64,000 nt of DNA from Hydrogenophaga flava NBRC 102514 (GCF_001571145.1 NZ_BCTF01000007.1:112540-176539), one strand, 5' to 3'. Shown: positions 37,381-47,685, counted from the stretch's first letter. A program made the numbers and translations. Notes: generated by a model from the sequence alone, not told the origin.

Positions 37381-38585
37381 GCCTTGTTCTTGTTGTAGAC
37401 GTCCACGAACACGGCGGCCAGCAGCACCAGGCCCTTGATGACCTGCTGGTAGTCGATGCCGATGCCCATGATGGACATGCCGTTGTTCATCACGCCCATG
37501 ATGAAGGCGCCGATGACCGCGCCCATCACCTTGCCCACGCCGCCCGAGGCCGAGGCACCGCCGATGAAGCAGGCCGCGATCACGTCCAGCTCGAAGCCCA
37601 GGCCGGCCTTGGGGGTGGCCGTGTTCAGGCGCGCTGCGAAGACCAGGCCGGCCAGCGCGGCCAGCACGCCCATGGTGACGAAGGTGTAGAAGGTCAGGCG
37701 CTCGGTCTTGATGCCCGAGAGGCGGGCGGCCTTCTCGTTGCCGCCCAGCGCGTAGATGCGGCGGCCGACGATGGTGCGCGAGGTGAGGAAGTCGAAGGCC
37801 ACGATCAGCAGCGCCATCACCACCAGCACGTTGGGCAGGCCCTTGTAAGAGGCCAGCATGTAGCTGAAGAACACCAGCAGGCCGGCAAACACGGCCAGCT
37901 TGAGCGCGAACAGGCCGAAGGGTTCGGTCTCGATGCCGTGCCTGAGCTGGTTGTTGCGTGCGCGCAGGCTGGACAGGGCCAGCAGCGCGGCGGCCGCGAC
38001 GCCGATCAGCAGCGAGGTCAGGCGCAGGCTTTCGCCGCTGAACAGGTCCGGGATGAAACCGGAGCTGAGCATCTGGAACGACTCGGGGAAGGGTCCGATG
38101 GACTGGCCCTGCAGCAGCGCCAGTGCCAGGCCCTTGAACACCAGCATGCCGGCCAGGGTGACGATGAAGGAAGGGATGCGGAAGAAGGCCACGAACCAGC
38201 CCTGCGCACCGCCGATCACGCCACCGACCAGCAGGCACACCAGCGAGGCGGGCACAAAGTGCCACTCGTAGGTGACCATCAGCACGGCGGCCAGCGCGCC
38301 GATGAAGCCGCAGACCGAGCCCACCGAGAGGTCGATGTGGCCGGCCACGATGACCAGCAGCATGCCCAGCGCCATGATGACGATGTAGCTGTTCTGCAGC
38401 ACCAGGTTGGTCAGGTTCAGCGGCTGCATCAGCGTGCCGTCGGTCATGACCTGGAAGAAGGCCATGATCGCGACCAGCGAGATCAGCATGCCGTACTCGC
38501 GGAAGTTGTGCTTTAGGAAGTCCAGCACGGATCGGCTGTCGGACGGCGCCGCACGGGTCGCAAGGGAGGTTTGTTGTTGTTCCAT
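37377..38585 (-). CDS. gguB: sugar ABC transporter permease, GguB type
   Basis: 402 residues with about ten membrane segments. It is the larger type of ribose-class permease seen in ChvE-linked and xylose importers: IVAGHIDLSVGSVCGFIGALAAVLM, SFIVTLAGMLVFKGLALAL, GGNEKAARLSGI and CFIGGASASGGVGKVMGAVIGAF. Start at MEQQQTS, five bases after gguA. Order chvE-gguA-gguB is that of Agrobacterium, where the system imports galactose, arabinose and other monosaccharides. Confidence 0.9.
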
Positions 38586-38590
38586 GGGGT

Positions 38591-40114
38591 TCAGTGGCTG
38601 GTCACGATGGCGCGCATGATCTTTTCCTGGGAGGCCTCGGCGACCGGCATCTCGGCGACGAAGCGGCCTTCGTTCATCACGTAGATGCGGTCGGACAGGC
38701 CCAGCAGTTCGGGCATTTCGGAAGAGATCACGATCACGCACTTGCCCTCGGCCGCCAGCTGGGCGATGAGGGTGTAGATCTCGTACTTGGCGCCCACGTC
38801 GATGCCGCGCGTGGGCTCATCGAGGATGAGCACCTCGGGTTCGGTGAAGAGCCATTTGCTCAGCACCACCTTCTGCTGGTTGCCGCCGGAGAGGTTGACC
38901 GTCTTCTGGCCCACGCCCGAGCAGCGGATGCGCAGCTTCTCGCGGTAGCCCTGGGCCACGCTGTACTCGCGGCCGTCGTCGATGACGCCGGCGCGCGAGA
39001 CGGCCTCCAGGCGGGCGAGCGAGGTGTTGAACTGGATGTCTTCGGCCAGCACCAGGCCGTTGCCCTTGCGGTCTTCGGTCACGTAGGCCAGGCCGTGCGC
39101 GACCGCCTTGCCGACGGTGCTCACGTCGATGGGCTTGCCGTGCAGCCGCACCTCGCCGCTGATGCGCTGGCCCCAGGCGCGGCCGAACACGCTCATGGCG
39201 AACTCGGTGCGGCCGGCACCCATGAGGCCGGCGATGCCGACGATCTCGCCGCGCCGCACCTGCAGGTTCACACCCTTGATGAACTCGCGGTCGACGTGCT
39301 GCGGGTGGTGCACGCGCCAGTCGCGCACCTCGAACACGGTCTCGCCGATGTCGGGCGTGCGGCGCGGGTAGCGGTCGGCCATTTCGCGGCCGACCATGCC
39401 GCGGATCACGCGGTCTTCGCTGACGGGTGCGCCCTGGCAGTCGATGGTCTCGACCGTGCTGCCGTCGCGCAGGATGGTCACCGAGTCGGCCACGCGGGCG
39501 ATCTCGTTGAGTTTGTGGGAAATCAGGATGCAGGTGATGCCCTGCGCCTTGAGTTCGAGCAGCAGGTCCAGCAGGGCCTGGCTGTCGTTTTCGTTCAGGC
39601 TGGCCGTGGGCTCGTCCAGGATCAGCAGCTTGACCTGCTTGGACAGCGCCTTGGCGATCTCCACCAGCTGCTGCTTGCCCACGCCCAGGTCGGTGATGCG
39701 GGTCGAGGGCGACTCGCGCAGGCCCACCTTGCGCAGCAGCTCCTGCGTCTGGCGGTGCGCGGCCATCCAGTCGATCACGCCACGGTGTGCGATCTCGTTG
39801 CCCAGGAACACGCTCTCGGTGATCGACAGCAGCGGCACCAGGGCCAGCTCCTGGTGAATGATGATGATGCCCAGTTGCTCGCTGTCGTGGATGCCGCCGA
39901 AGTGGCGCTCCTGGCCGTCGAACAGGATCTGGCCGGTGTAGCTGCCCGAGGGGTAGACCCCCGAGAGCACTTTCATGAGCGTGGACTTGCCGGCGCCGTT
40001 TTCACCCACCAGGGCATGGATCTCGCCGGCGCGCACGCGCAGGTTGACCTGGTTGAGCGCGACCACGCCGGGGAAGGTCTTGCGGATGGACCGCATTTCC
40101 AGAAGGGTTTGCAA
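38591..40114 (-). CDS. gguA: sugar ABC transporter ATPase, GguA type
   Basis: 507 residues, duplicated ATPase. N-half: [52 protein letters not shown] and [14 protein letters not shown]-half: [43 protein letters not shown] and [15 protein letters not shown]. It powers the ChvE-GguB importer. It is 64 bases downstream of chvE and six bases upstream of gguB. Confidence 0.93.
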   Translation of the reverse strand: MQTLLEMRSIRKTFPGVVALNQVNLRVRAGEIHALVGENGAGKSTLMKVLSGVYPSGSYTGQILFDGQERHFGGIHDSEQLGIIIIHQELALVPLLSITESVFLGNEIAHRGVIDWMAAHRQTQELLRKVGLRESPSTRITDLGVGKQQLVEIAKALSKQVKLLILDEPTASLNENDSQALLDLLLELKAQGITCILISHKLNEIARVADSVTILRDGSTVETIDCQGAPVSEDRVIRGMVGREMADRYPRRTPDIGETVFEVRDWRVHHPQHVDREFIKGVNLQVRRGEIVGIAGLMGAGRTEFAMSVFGRAWGQRISGEVRLHGKPIDVSTVGKAVAHGLAYVTEDRKGNGLVLAEDIQFNTSLARLEAVSRAGVIDDGREYSVAQGYREKLRIRCSGVGQKTVNLSGGNQQKVVLSKWLFTEPEVLILDEPTRGIDVGAKYEIYTLIAQLAAEGKCVIVISSEMPELLGLSDRIYVMNEGRFVAEMPVAEASQEKIMRAIVTSH

Positions 40115-40178
40115 GGCGGATTCCTCGGTACACAGGGGGCCGGGAGCCCTGTCGGTCAGGCTCCCGGCGGCAGACCAC

Positions 40179-41249
40179 TTACTTGAGCTGCGATTCCTTG
40201 TAGTAGCCGCTGTCCACCAGCACCTTCTTCCAGTTGCTTGCGTCGACCGGCACCGGCTTGAGCAGGTAGCTGGGCACCACCTTCACGCCGTTGTTGTAGG
40301 TCTTGGTGTCGTTGATCTCGGGCTGCTTGCCCGAGAGCGTGGCGTCCACCATGTTGGCCGTGACCTTGGCCAGCTCGCGTGTGTCCTTGAAGATGGTGGA
40401 GTACTGCTCACCCTTGAGGATGGATTTGACCGAGGGCACTTCGGCGTCCTGGCCGCTGACGATGGGACAGGGCTGTTGCGCCGTGCAGTAGCCCACGCCC
40501 TTGAGCGAGGACAGGATGCCGATGGACAGGCCGTCGTAGGGAGACAGAACGGCATGCACCTTGTCCTTGCCGTAGAAGGCCGACAGCAGGTTGTCCATGC
40601 GGGCCTGGGCCACGGCGCCGTCCCAGCGCAGCGTGCCGACCTTGTCCATGCCCATCTGCTTGCTGCGCACCACCAGCTTGCCGCTGTCGATGTAGGGCTT
40701 GAGCACGCTCATCGCGCCGTCGTAGAAGAAGAAGGCGTTGTTGTCGTCGGGCGAGCCGCCGAACAGCTCGATGTTGAACGGGCCCTTGCCCTGCTTGAGG
40801 CCGAGCTTGTCGACGATGGACGTGGCCTGCTGCACGCCGACCTGGAAGTTGTCGAAGGTGGCGTAGTAGTCGACGTTCTTGCTGCCCTTGATCAGTCGGT
40901 CGTAGGCGATGACCTTGACGCCCTTGTCGGCCGCGTTCTGCAGCGCCTTGGACAGCGTGGTGCCGTCGATGGAGGCGATCACCAGCACCTTCACGCCCTT
41001 GGTGATCATGTTCTCGATCTGCGCCAGCTGGTTCGGGATGTCGTCTTCGGCGTACTGCAGGTCGGTCTTGTAGCCGCGGTCCTTGAGGACCTTGACCATG
41101 TTGTCACCGTCGGCAATCCAGCGCGCGGACGACTTGGTGGGCATGGAGATGCCGATGGTGCCTTTGTCCTGCGCGAAGGCGCCGGTGGTGAAGGCGGCGG
41201 CGGCCAGTGCGACGGCGCAGAGGACGTGGCGGCGGTTCGGGGTGTTCAA
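40179..41249 (-). CDS. chvE: multiple-sugar-binding periplasmic protein ChvE
   Basis: 356 residues with a signal peptide cut near AFAQD. The mature protein reads as Chv[74 protein letters not shown] and [16 protein letters not shown]. ChvE binds D-galactose, L-arabinose, D-glucose and others and feeds GguA-GguB; in Agrobacterium it also presents sugars to a sensor. The adjacent LysR gene resembles GbpR, the known regulator of chvE. Confidence 0.94.
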   Translation of the reverse strand: MNTPNRRHVLCAVALAAAAFTTGAFAQDKGTIGISMPTKSSARWIADGDNMVKVLKDRGYKTDLQYAEDDIPNQLAQIENMITKGVKVLVIASIDGTTLSKALQNAADKGVKVIAYDRLIKGSKNVDYYATFDNFQVGVQQATSIVDKLGLKQGKGPFNIELFGGSPDDNNAFFFYDGAMSVLKPYIDSGKLVVRSKQMGMDKVGTLRWDGAVAQARMDNLLSAFYGKDKVHAVLSPYDGLSIGILSSLKGVGYCTAQQPCPIVSGQDAEVPSVKSILKGEQYSTIFKDTRELAKVTANMVDATLSGKQPEINDTKTYNNGVKVVPSYLLKPVPVDASNWKKVLVDSGYYKESQLK

Positions 41250-41336
41250 GTGGGTCTCCTCGGTGTGGTGGTGCCGCGCGGTCGTCCGCGCGGCGGGTTG
41301 GTTGTTGTGGGTGCCGCGGGTGCGGCGGGAATCAGG

Positions 41337-42305
41337 TCAGTACTTGCGCTTGGGGAACTCGGCGGCGGCGGTCTCCATGGGGAAGATGCCTTCTTCGGTC
41401 ACGATGCGGCGCGGCAGCGTCTTGCCAGCCTTCAGGTCCTTGACGGCGGCCATCAGCTGGGGGCCCAGCAGCGGGCTGCACTCGACGCTGACGTTCAGCT
41501 TGCCGGCGATCATGGCTTCGAAGGCACCCTTCACGGCATCGATCGAGATGATGGTGATGTCCTTGGCGGGCTTCATGCCGGCTTCCTCGATGGCCTGGAT
41601 CGCGCCGATGGCCATGTCGTCGTTGTGCGCGTAGAGCACGTTGATCTTCTTGCCCTCGGCTTTCAGGAAGGCTTCCATCACTTCCTTGCCCTTGGCGCGG
41701 GTGAAGTCGCCGGTCTGGCTGCGGATGATCTTGAACTTCGGATCGGCCTTGATGATTTCCTCGAAGCCCTTCTTGCGGTCGATGGCCGGTGCCGAGCCCA
41801 CGGTGCCCTGCAGCTCGACGATGTTGACCTCGCCCTTCTGGTCCTTCATCTTCTCGACCAGCCAGCGGCCAGCCTTGCGGCCTTCTTCCACGAAGTCCGA
41901 GCCCATGAAGGTGACCCACAGCGACTCGTCCTTCTCGTTGACGGCGCGGTCGGTCAGGATCACCGGGATCTTGGCGGCCTTGGCTTCGCGCAGCACGGCG
42001 CCCCAGCCGCTTTCCACCACCGGCGAGAAGGCGATCACGTCGACCTTCTGGGCGATGAACGAGCGGATGGCCTTGATCTGGTTCTCCTGCTTCTGCTGGG
42101 CATCGGCGAACTTCAGGTCGATGCCGGCTTCCTTGGCCGAGGACTTGATGGACTCGGAGTTGGCGGTGCGCCACTCCGACTCGGCCCCGATCTGGCTGAA
42201 GCCCAGCACGATGGGCTTCTGGGCGAAGGCGCCTCCGGGCAGCATCAGGGCCAAGGGTGCGGCCGCCATGGCGGTCACCAGGGTGCGGCGTTGCATTTGT
42301 TTCAT
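41337..42305 (-). CDS. ytfQ: sugar-binding periplasmic protein, YtfQ type
   Basis: 322 residues with a signal peptide (cut near AFAQK). The mature part is a ribose-class binding protein close to YtfQ: VLGFSQIGAESEWRTANSESIKSSAKEAGIDL, AFSPVVESGWGAVLREAK, MGSDFVEEGRKAGRWLVEKM and YAHNDDMAIGAIQAIEEAGMKP. YtfQ binds galactofuranose, and homologues bind galactose or arabinose. It is the partner of the YtfR-YtfT-YjfF genes although the chvE-gguAB genes lie between them. Confidence 0.92.
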   Translation of the reverse strand: MKQMQRRTLVTAMAAAPLALMLPGGAFAQKPIVLGFSQIGAESEWRTANSESIKSSAKEAGIDLKFADAQQKQENQIKAIRSFIAQKVDVIAFSPVVESGWGAVLREAKAAKIPVILTDRAVNEKDESLWVTFMGSDFVEEGRKAGRWLVEKMKDQKGEVNIVELQGTVGSAPAIDRKKGFEEIIKADPKFKIIRSQTGDFTRAKGKEVMEAFLKAEGKKINVLYAHNDDMAIGAIQAIEEAGMKPAKDITIISIDAVKGAFEAMIAGKLNVSVECSPLLGPQLMAAVKDLKAGKTLPRRIVTEEGIFPMETAAAEFPKRKY

Positions 42306-42344
42306 GTTGTCTGTCTCCTGTCTGAGGGTGGTTGAAACGAGAGG

Positions 42345-43796
42345 TCAGGCCAGCATGTAACTGGTCTTGACGGTGGTATAGAACTCCGCCGCGTAGCGGC
42401 CTTGTTCCCGGGATCCGTGGCTGGAGTCCTTGCGTCCGCCGAACGGAACATGGAAATCCACGCCGGCGGTCGGCAGGTTCACCATGGTCATGCCCACCTG
42501 CGCGTGGCGACGGAAGTGTGTCGCGTGTTTGAGCGAGGTGGTACAGAGGCCGGCACACAGACCGAACGGCGTGTCGTTCGCCAGTTCGAGCGCGTGCCCG
42601 TAGTCGTCGGCCCGCAGCACGCAGGCGATGGGACCGAAGATTTCTTCGCGGGCGATGCGGTGCCCGGGTTCGGCCAGCCACAGCGCGGGGCTCATGTAGT
42701 GGCCGGGGGTCTCGCGCTCCAGGCGCTCGCCGCCGAAAACGTGCTCGGCGCCTTCGTCCGCGCCGATGGCCATGTAGGACAGGTTCTGCTCCAGCTGGGC
42801 GCCGTCGACCACCGGGCCCATCTCGGTGCCGCGGGTGAGGGCGTGGCCCACCTTCAGCGCGGCCAGGCGCTGGGTCAGCCGGGCGACGAAGGCGTCGTGC
42901 ACCGGTGCCTCGACGATCAGGCGGCTGGACGCGGTGCAGCGCTGGCCGGTGGAGAAGTACGAGCCCTGCAGCGCGCAGTCCACCGCCAGGTCCAGGTCGG
43001 CGTCGGCCAGCACGATCAGCGGGTTCTTGCCGCCCATCTCCAGCTGCACCTTGGCCTGGCGCGCGGCGGTGGTGGCGAGGATGCGGCGCCCGGTGGACAC
43101 CGAGCCGGTGAAGCTCACCGCGTTCACCCGCGGGTGCTCCACCAAAGTCTGGCCGACCTCGCGGCCGCTGCCCATGATGAGGTTGAAGGTGCCGGCGGGC
43201 AGGCCGCAGCGGTTGAGGATCTCGGCCAGCGCCCAGCCGCAGGTGGGCACCAGCTCGGCCGGCTTGAACACCACGGTGTTGCCATAGGCCAGGGCGGGCG
43301 CGATCTTCCAGGCGGGAATGGCGAAGGGGAAGTTCCAGGGCGCAATCACCGCGACCACGCCGACCGGCTCGCGGGTGATGTCCACCTGCACCCCGGGGCG
43401 CACCGAGGCCAGGGTCTCGCCGCCGATGCGCAGCGCCTCACCGGCGAAGAACTTGAAGATGTTGCCAGCGCGGGCGACCTCGGCGATGGCTTCGGGCAGG
43501 GTCTTGCCTTCCTCGCGCGCCAGCAGCTGGCCCAGCTCTTCCTTGCGCGCCAGCAGCTCGCTGCCGGCCATGTCCAGCGCGTCGGCGCGGCGCTGCGGGG
43601 TGCTCAGGCTCCACTGCGGCAGGGCGTCGACGGCGGCGGCAATCGCCAGTTCGGTCTGGTTGCGGTCGGCGCGGGCGAACTCGGCCACCACCTCCCGCGT
43701 GTCCGATGGGTTGATGCTGATGCCGGTGGTGGCACCACTGACCCAGCGGCCATTGATCAGGTGCCGAGGCTGTTGCCGGATCTCGCCGAGTTTCAT
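42345..43796 (-). CDS. 2-oxoglutarate-semialdehyde (2,5-dioxovalerate) dehydrogenase
   Basis: 483 residues from MKLGEIRQQ (the frame is open upstream into the control region). NAD(P)-dependent aldehyde-dehydrogenase motifs: VIAPWNFPFAIPAWKIAPALA, VSFTGSVSTGRRI, LEMGGKNPLIVL (catalytic Glu) and STGQRCTASSRLI (catalytic Cys). It is first in the 13-gene sugar operon. Given the arabinonate and KDA dehydratases, the substrate is very probably 2-oxoglutarate semialdehyde, giving 2-oxoglutarate; a succinate-semialdehyde enzyme is the sequence-level alternative. Confidence 0.88.
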   Translation of the reverse strand: MKLGEIRQQPRHLINGRWVSGATTGISINPSDTREVVAEFARADRNQTELAIAAAVDALPQWSLSTPQRRADALDMAGSELLARKEELGQLLAREEGKTLPEAIAEVARAGNIFKFFAGEALRIGGETLASVRPGVQVDITREPVGVVAVIAPWNFPFAIPAWKIAPALAYGNTVVFKPAELVPTCGWALAEILNRCGLPAGTFNLIMGSGREVGQTLVEHPRVNAVSFTGSVSTGRRILATTAARQAKVQLEMGGKNPLIVLADADLDLAVDCALQGSYFSTGQRCTASSRLIVEAPVHDAFVARLTQRLAALKVGHALTRGTEMGPVVDGAQLEQNLSYMAIGADEGAEHVFGGERLERETPGHYMSPALWLAEPGHRIAREEIFGPIACVLRADDYGHALELANDTPFGLCAGLCTTSLKHATHFRRHAQVGMTMVNLPTAGVDFHVPFGGRKDSSHGSREQGRYAAEFYTTVKTSYMLA

Positions 43797-43848
43797 GGGA
43801 TTGCTGCTGCCTTGTGTGACGTTGGGCGGCAGTCTAGGAGCGTTTTTA

Positions 43849-43884
43849 ATATCAATCCAATCGTTTTTCAGACAAAATTGATAT
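43849..43884. promoter_or_regulatory. candidate GbpR operator in the divergent promoter region
   Basis: ATATCAAT (43849-43856) and ATTGATAT (43877-43884) are perfect inverted arms 20 bases apart, in the AT-rich gap between the aldehyde-dehydrogenase start (43796) and the LysR-type gene (43912). The same GATATCAAT word occurs in the next divergent gap at 45721-45729, in front of the sugar dehydrogenase and lactonase genes. Confidence 0.5.
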
Positions 43885-43911
43885 CTTTCTTGGCATTCTC
43901 GAAAACCCCTG

Positions 43912-44868
43912 ATGAGCAACTACAACCACTGGTTCATCCGCGCCCGGCTCAAGACCCGCCAGCTGCTGTTGCTGGTGGCCCTGGCCGAGGAGGGCAACAT
44001 CCACCGCGCGGCCCAGGTGCTGAGCATGACCCAGCCGGCCGCGTCCAAGCTGCTCAAGGATCTGGAGGATGTGCTGGGCGTGCCGTTGTTCGAGCGCCTG
44101 CCCCGGGGCATGAGTCCGACCTGGTACGGCGAGACCATGATCCGCCACGCGCGCATGGCGCTGGCCAGCCTGAACCAGGCGCACGACGAGCTGGTGGCCC
44201 TCAAGACCGGCCACTTCGGCCAGGTGGGCATCGGCGCCGTCACCTCGCCCGGCCTGAGTCTGCTGCCGCCGGCGGTGGCGCTGGTGAAGCAGGAGCACCC
44301 CAACCTGCGCATCTCGCTGGACATCGAGACCAGCCCGGTGCTGCTGGACCGGCTGGAGCAGGGCAAGCTGGACATCGTGGTGGGGCGGTTGTTCGCCGAA
44401 CACGACAAGGGCAACCTGGCCTACGAGCCGCTGACCGGGGAACTGGTGTCCGCGGTGACGCGCCCAGGGCATCCGCTGATGGGGGTGAGCAACCTGAGCC
44501 TGCGCGACGTGCACGGCGCGGGCTGGATCGTGCCGCCGGCCGGCAGCGTGCTGCGCCACCGCTTCGACCTGATGTTCCAGCAGGAGGGCCTGAGCCCGCC
44601 GATCAACACCATCGAGACCTCGGCCCTGCTGTTCATGACGCGCATGCTGCAGCAGAGCGACATGGTGGGTGTGGTAGCGAGCGAGGTGGCGAACTACTAC
44701 GCCTCGCACGGGCTGCTGAGCGTGCTGCCGATGGACATGCCCTGCCACATGGACGCCTTCGGCCTCATCACCCGCACCGACCGCCTGCTCTCGCCGGGGG
44801 CCAAGGTGATGATGAAGGTGCTGAAACAAACCTGTCTCACGCAGTACGGCATCAGGCTGTCAGCCTGA
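43912..44868 (+). CDS. gbpR: LysR-type regulator, GbpR-like
   Basis: 318 residues. The N-terminal winged helix-turn-helix (about 18-75) reads RQLLLLVALAEEGNIHRAAQVLSMTQPAASKLLKDLEDVLG; the rest is a LysR effector domain with two alpha/beta lobes. Its divergent position next to the ChvE-type sugar operon is that of Agrobacterium GbpR, which controls chvE in response to galactose and arabinose; the name rests on family plus context. An inverted repeat in the gap is a likely binding site. The SDR gene faces it, seven bases away tail to tail. Confidence 0.85.
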   Translation: MSNYNHWFIRARLKTRQLLLLVALAEEGNIHRAAQVLSMTQPAASKLLKDLEDVLGVPLFERLPRGMSPTWYGETMIRHARMALASLNQAHDELVALKTGHFGQVGIGAVTSPGLSLLPPAVALVKQEHPNLRISLDIETSPVLLDRLEQGKLDIVVGRLFAEHDKGNLAYEPLTGELVSAVTRPGHPLMGVSNLSLRDVHGAGWIVPPAGSVLRHRFDLMFQQEGLSPPINTIETSALLFMTRMLQQSDMVGVVASEVANYYASHGLLSVLPMDMPCHMDAFGLITRTDRLLSPGAKVMMKVLKQTCLTQYGIRLSA

Positions 44869-44875
44869 TTTGATT

Positions 44876-45679
44876 TCAGGTCCAGCCGCCGTCGACGACG
44901 AACTCCTGTGCGGTGCACATGGCCGAATCGTCGGCCGCCAGGAACAGCACCATGCTGGCCACGTGGTCCGGCCGCAGCTGGTCGGGCAGGCACTGGTTGC
45001 GCGCGATCTCCTGTTCGCCCGCGGCGTCCAGCCACAGCCGCACCTGCCGCTCGGTCATCACCCAGCCCGGCGTGATGGTGTTGACGCGGATGTGGTCCTT
45101 GCCCAGCGAGGCGGCCAGCCCGCGGGTGAGCCCGTTGACCGACGACTTGGCGATGGCGTAGCAGGGGTAGTCCGGGTTCTTGGTCTGCCAGCCGATGGAG
45201 CCGAAGTTGATCACCGAGCCGCCGCCCAGGCGGCGCATGCCGGGCACCACCGACTGCACCGCGAACAGGGCGGGGCGCTGGTTCACGGCCATGCGCTCGT
45301 CGAAGTAGGCAGGCGTGAGGTCTTCCAGGCGGTGGCGGTCGTCGCTGGCCACGTTGTTGACCAGAACGCCGAAGTCGCCCAGGGCGGTCGCCGCGTCCGC
45401 GATGGCGGCCTGCAGCGCGGCGATGTCCTTGACGTCGACCGCGCGCCACCAGGGGCGGGCATGCCCCTCGTCGGCCAGTTGCTGCGAGAGTGCTTCGGCG
45501 GCGGACGCCGCCACATCGACAAAGGCGACCTGGGCGCCCTGGCGGGCCAGGGCCGCCACGACCGCCGCACCGATGCCGGTGGCGCCACCGGTGACGAACA
45601 CCCGGCGGCCCTGCAGGCTGGGGTAGCGGGCGGCCTGCGGGTTGGCAGCGGGGACGTCGGGGTTGCTGGTGGATGACAT
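44876..45679 (-). CDS. SDR-family sugar 1-dehydrogenase (galactose/arabinose/xylose type)
   Basis: 267 residues. Rossmann motif VTGGATGIGAAVVAAL, VNNVASDDRHRLEDLTPAYFDERM, catalytic Ser in NFGSIGWQ, YAIAK for Tyr-xxx-Lys, and PGWVMTERQ. It resembles the Caulobacter D-xylose dehydrogenase XylB and the L-arabinose/D-galactose dehydrogenases of betaproteobacteria, oxidising an aldose to its lactone with NAD(P). It is divergent from the lactonase gene and in the same regulon as the dehydratases, so it is the expected first step. Which sugars it accepts cannot be read. Confidence 0.85.
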   Translation of the reverse strand: MSSTSNPDVPAANPQAARYPSLQGRRVFVTGGATGIGAAVVAALARQGAQVAFVDVAASAAEALSQQLADEGHARPWWRAVDVKDIAALQAAIADAATALGDFGVLVNNVASDDRHRLEDLTPAYFDERMAVNQRPALFAVQSVVPGMRRLGGGSVINFGSIGWQTKNPDYPCYAIAKSSVNGLTRGLAASLGKDHIRVNTITPGWVMTERQVRLWLDAAGEQEIARNQCLPDQLRPDHVASMVLFLAADDSAMCTAQEFVVDGGWT

Positions 45680-45718
45680 ATATAAATAGGTATCTAAAAA
45701 ATCAAAATTGCAATCAAA

Positions 45719-45742
45719 CAGATATCAATCTGAACGCATAAT
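45719..45742 (+). promoter_or_regulatory. GATATCAAT motif and -10 before the lactonase gene
   Basis: GATATCAAT (45721-45729) repeats the word found in the GbpR region. CATAAT (45737-45742) is a likely -10 for the gene at 45778; no clear -35 is seen, which fits an activated promoter. GGAG lies seven bases before that start. Confidence 0.45.
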
Positions 45743-45777
45743 GCGCCGAACGTCAAGCCCCGCCCCCTGGAGACACC

Positions 45778-46710
45778 ATGCCGCGCCTGCCTTCCGTACC
45801 CGCCCACCGCGAGCCCTTTCAGGTGACCGACGAGGTGCGCTGCCTCTGGCCGGCATCGGCGGTGCTGGGCGAGGGCGGGCTCTGGTCGGTGACCCGGCGG
45901 TGCCTGTTCTGGGTCGACATCCTCTCGCGCCACATCCACCGGCTCGACCCCGCCACCGGCGCGCAGCAGAGCTGGACCTTTGACGAGGAGGTGTCCGCAC
46001 TGGCCGAGCGCCGCACCGGCGAGGGCCTGGCGATCGCGCTGCGCCGGGGGCCGGCGTTCTGGAACCCCGACCAGCCGGGCGTGCCCCCGCGCTACCTGGG
46101 CCAGCCCGAACCCGAACGCAGCGGCAACCGCTTCAACGACGCCCGCTGCGACGCCGCGGGACGCTGGTGGATGGGCAGCATGGACTTCGGCTGCGCGCTG
46201 CCCACCGGCTCGCTCTACCGCGTCGCGGCCGACGGCGCCTGGGTGCGCATGGACGAAGGCTTTGCCGTCACCAACGGCCCGACCTGGATCGCCCAGGGCC
46301 GGACCATGCTGTTCAACGACACCGTCAACGGCCAGGTGCTGGCCTACGACAGCGATCCCGACACCGGCGAGATCAGCGGGCGCCGTCTCTGGCTGCAGTT
46401 CGCGCCGGAGGACGGTGTGCCCGATGGCATGACCACCGATGCGCTCGGCCGGGTGTGGATCTGCCACTGGGGCGGCGGCTGCGTCACCTGCCACGACCCC
46501 GACACCGCGCAGGAGCTGGCCCGGGTGCGCCTGCCCGTGAGCCGGGTGACCTCGTGCACCTTCGGCGGGCCGGACCTCTCGACCCTGTTCATCACCTCCG
46601 CGCGCTTCAGCCTGGACGAGGCGGCGCTGGGTCGCGAGCCGCTGGCCGGCGGCCTGTTCGCCGTGCGGCCGGGTGTGGCGGGCCTTCCCGCGTCGCCCTT
46701 CGCCGGCTGA
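45778..46710 (+). CDS. SMP-30/gluconolactonase-family sugar lactonase
   Basis: 310 residues of the six-bladed SMP-30 propeller. Metal-site segments are visible: LGEGGLWSV (Glu), RFNDARCDAAGRWWMGSMD (Asn and Asp) and VPDGMTTDALGRVWICHWGG (Asp). It would open the galactono-, arabino- or xylono-lactone made by the SDR enzyme next door. It starts behind GGAG and precedes the epimerase by 30 bases, so the two are an operon. Confidence 0.9.
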   Translation: MPRLPSVPAHREPFQVTDEVRCLWPASAVLGEGGLWSVTRRCLFWVDILSRHIHRLDPATGAQQSWTFDEEVSALAERRTGEGLAIALRRGPAFWNPDQPGVPPRYLGQPEPERSGNRFNDARCDAAGRWWMGSMDFGCALPTGSLYRVAADGAWVRMDEGFAVTNGPTWIAQGRTMLFNDTVNGQVLAYDSDPDTGEISGRRLWLQFAPEDGVPDGMTTDALGRVWICHWGGGCVTCHDPDTAQELARVRLPVSRVTSCTFGGPDLSTLFITSARFSLDEAALGREPLAGGLFAVRPGVAGLPASPFAG

Positions 46711-46740
46711 TCTTCAACGCACCCACCACAGGAGCAGACC

Positions 46741-47685
46741 ATGGGCGAACAGAGTTTTGGCGGTGTGCACTGGATTGAGCAGCACGCGCAGCGGCTGGCG
46801 GTGATGCCCGGTGCCGGCGGCGGTGTCGTGGCCTGGCAGTGGGTGCGCGATGGTGAGCCGGTCGACCTCTGGCGGGCGTGGGACGGCCGCACCCCGCGCA
46901 TGCAGGCGCTGGCCAGCTACCCGTTGCTGCCCTGGTCCAACCGCATCAGCGGCGGTGGCTTCGAGCACGCCGGGCGCTTCCATGCGCTGGCGCCCAACAC
47001 GCCCGACGACCCGTACCCGATCCACGGCGACGGCTGGCTGCAGCCCTGGCAGCTGACCCGTTCCAGCGAGGACGGCGTGCATATGCAGCTGCGCAGCGCG
47101 GGCTTTGGCGGCAGCCCCTACCACTACGAGGCCAGCCAGTCCTTCACCCTGGTCGACGGAGGCATGGACCAGTCGCTGAGCGTGACCAACCGGGGCGAAC
47201 ATCCGCTGCCCTTCGGCCTGGCCCAGCACCCCTGGTTCACGCGCACGCCCGCGTGCCGCCTGAGCGCCCGCGTCGATGGCGTGTGGCTGGCCCGGCCCGA
47301 CAAGATCCCGACCGGTTACACCACCGACTTTCCCGAGGGCTGGAACCTCGGCCAGGGCGCGCTGGTGGACCGCCTCGTGATCGACAACGGGTTCGGTGGC
47401 TGGGACGGTGAGGCGCTGATCGAATGGCCCGAGCGCGACCTGGCGCTGCGCATGCACAGCACGCTGACACTGCCCGACGGATCGCAGGCGCGCCCGGACT
47501 GCCTGCTCTACGCGCCGGCTGAACCGCCGGTGTTCTGCTTCGAGCCGATCAGCCACCCCATCGACGCCGCGCACCTGCCCGGCCAGCCCGGCTGGACCGA
47601 GGTGGCGCCAGGCCAGTCCATGGCGCTGGTGGTGGAGTGGCGCTTCAGCAGCTCACCGGCAGACCGGTCCGCAGCGACTGCGTGA
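46741..47685 (+). CDS. aldose 1-epimerase family protein
   Basis: 314 residues of the galactose-mutarotase superfamily. Seen are LASYPLLPWSNRISGGGFEHAGR, HGDGWLQPWQL (catalytic His), GLAQHPWF (second His) and FEPISHPIDA (catalytic Glu region). It would interconvert alpha and beta anomers so the dehydrogenase gets its preferred form. It follows the lactonase gene. Its last 41 bases overlap, tail to tail, the dehydrogenase gene on the other strand. Confidence 0.88.
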   Translation: MGEQSFGGVHWIEQHAQRLAVMPGAGGGVVAWQWVRDGEPVDLWRAWDGRTPRMQALASYPLLPWSNRISGGGFEHAGRFHALAPNTPDDPYPIHGDGWLQPWQLTRSSEDGVHMQLRSAGFGGSPYHYEASQSFTLVDGGMDQSLSVTNRGEHPLPFGLAQHPWFTRTPACRLSARVDGVWLARPDKIPTGYTTDFPEGWNLGQGALVDRLVIDNGFGGWDGEALIEWPERDLALRMHSTLTLPDGSQARPDCLLYAPAEPPVFCFEPISHPIDAAHLPGQPGWTEVAPGQSMALVVEWRFSSSPADRSAATA

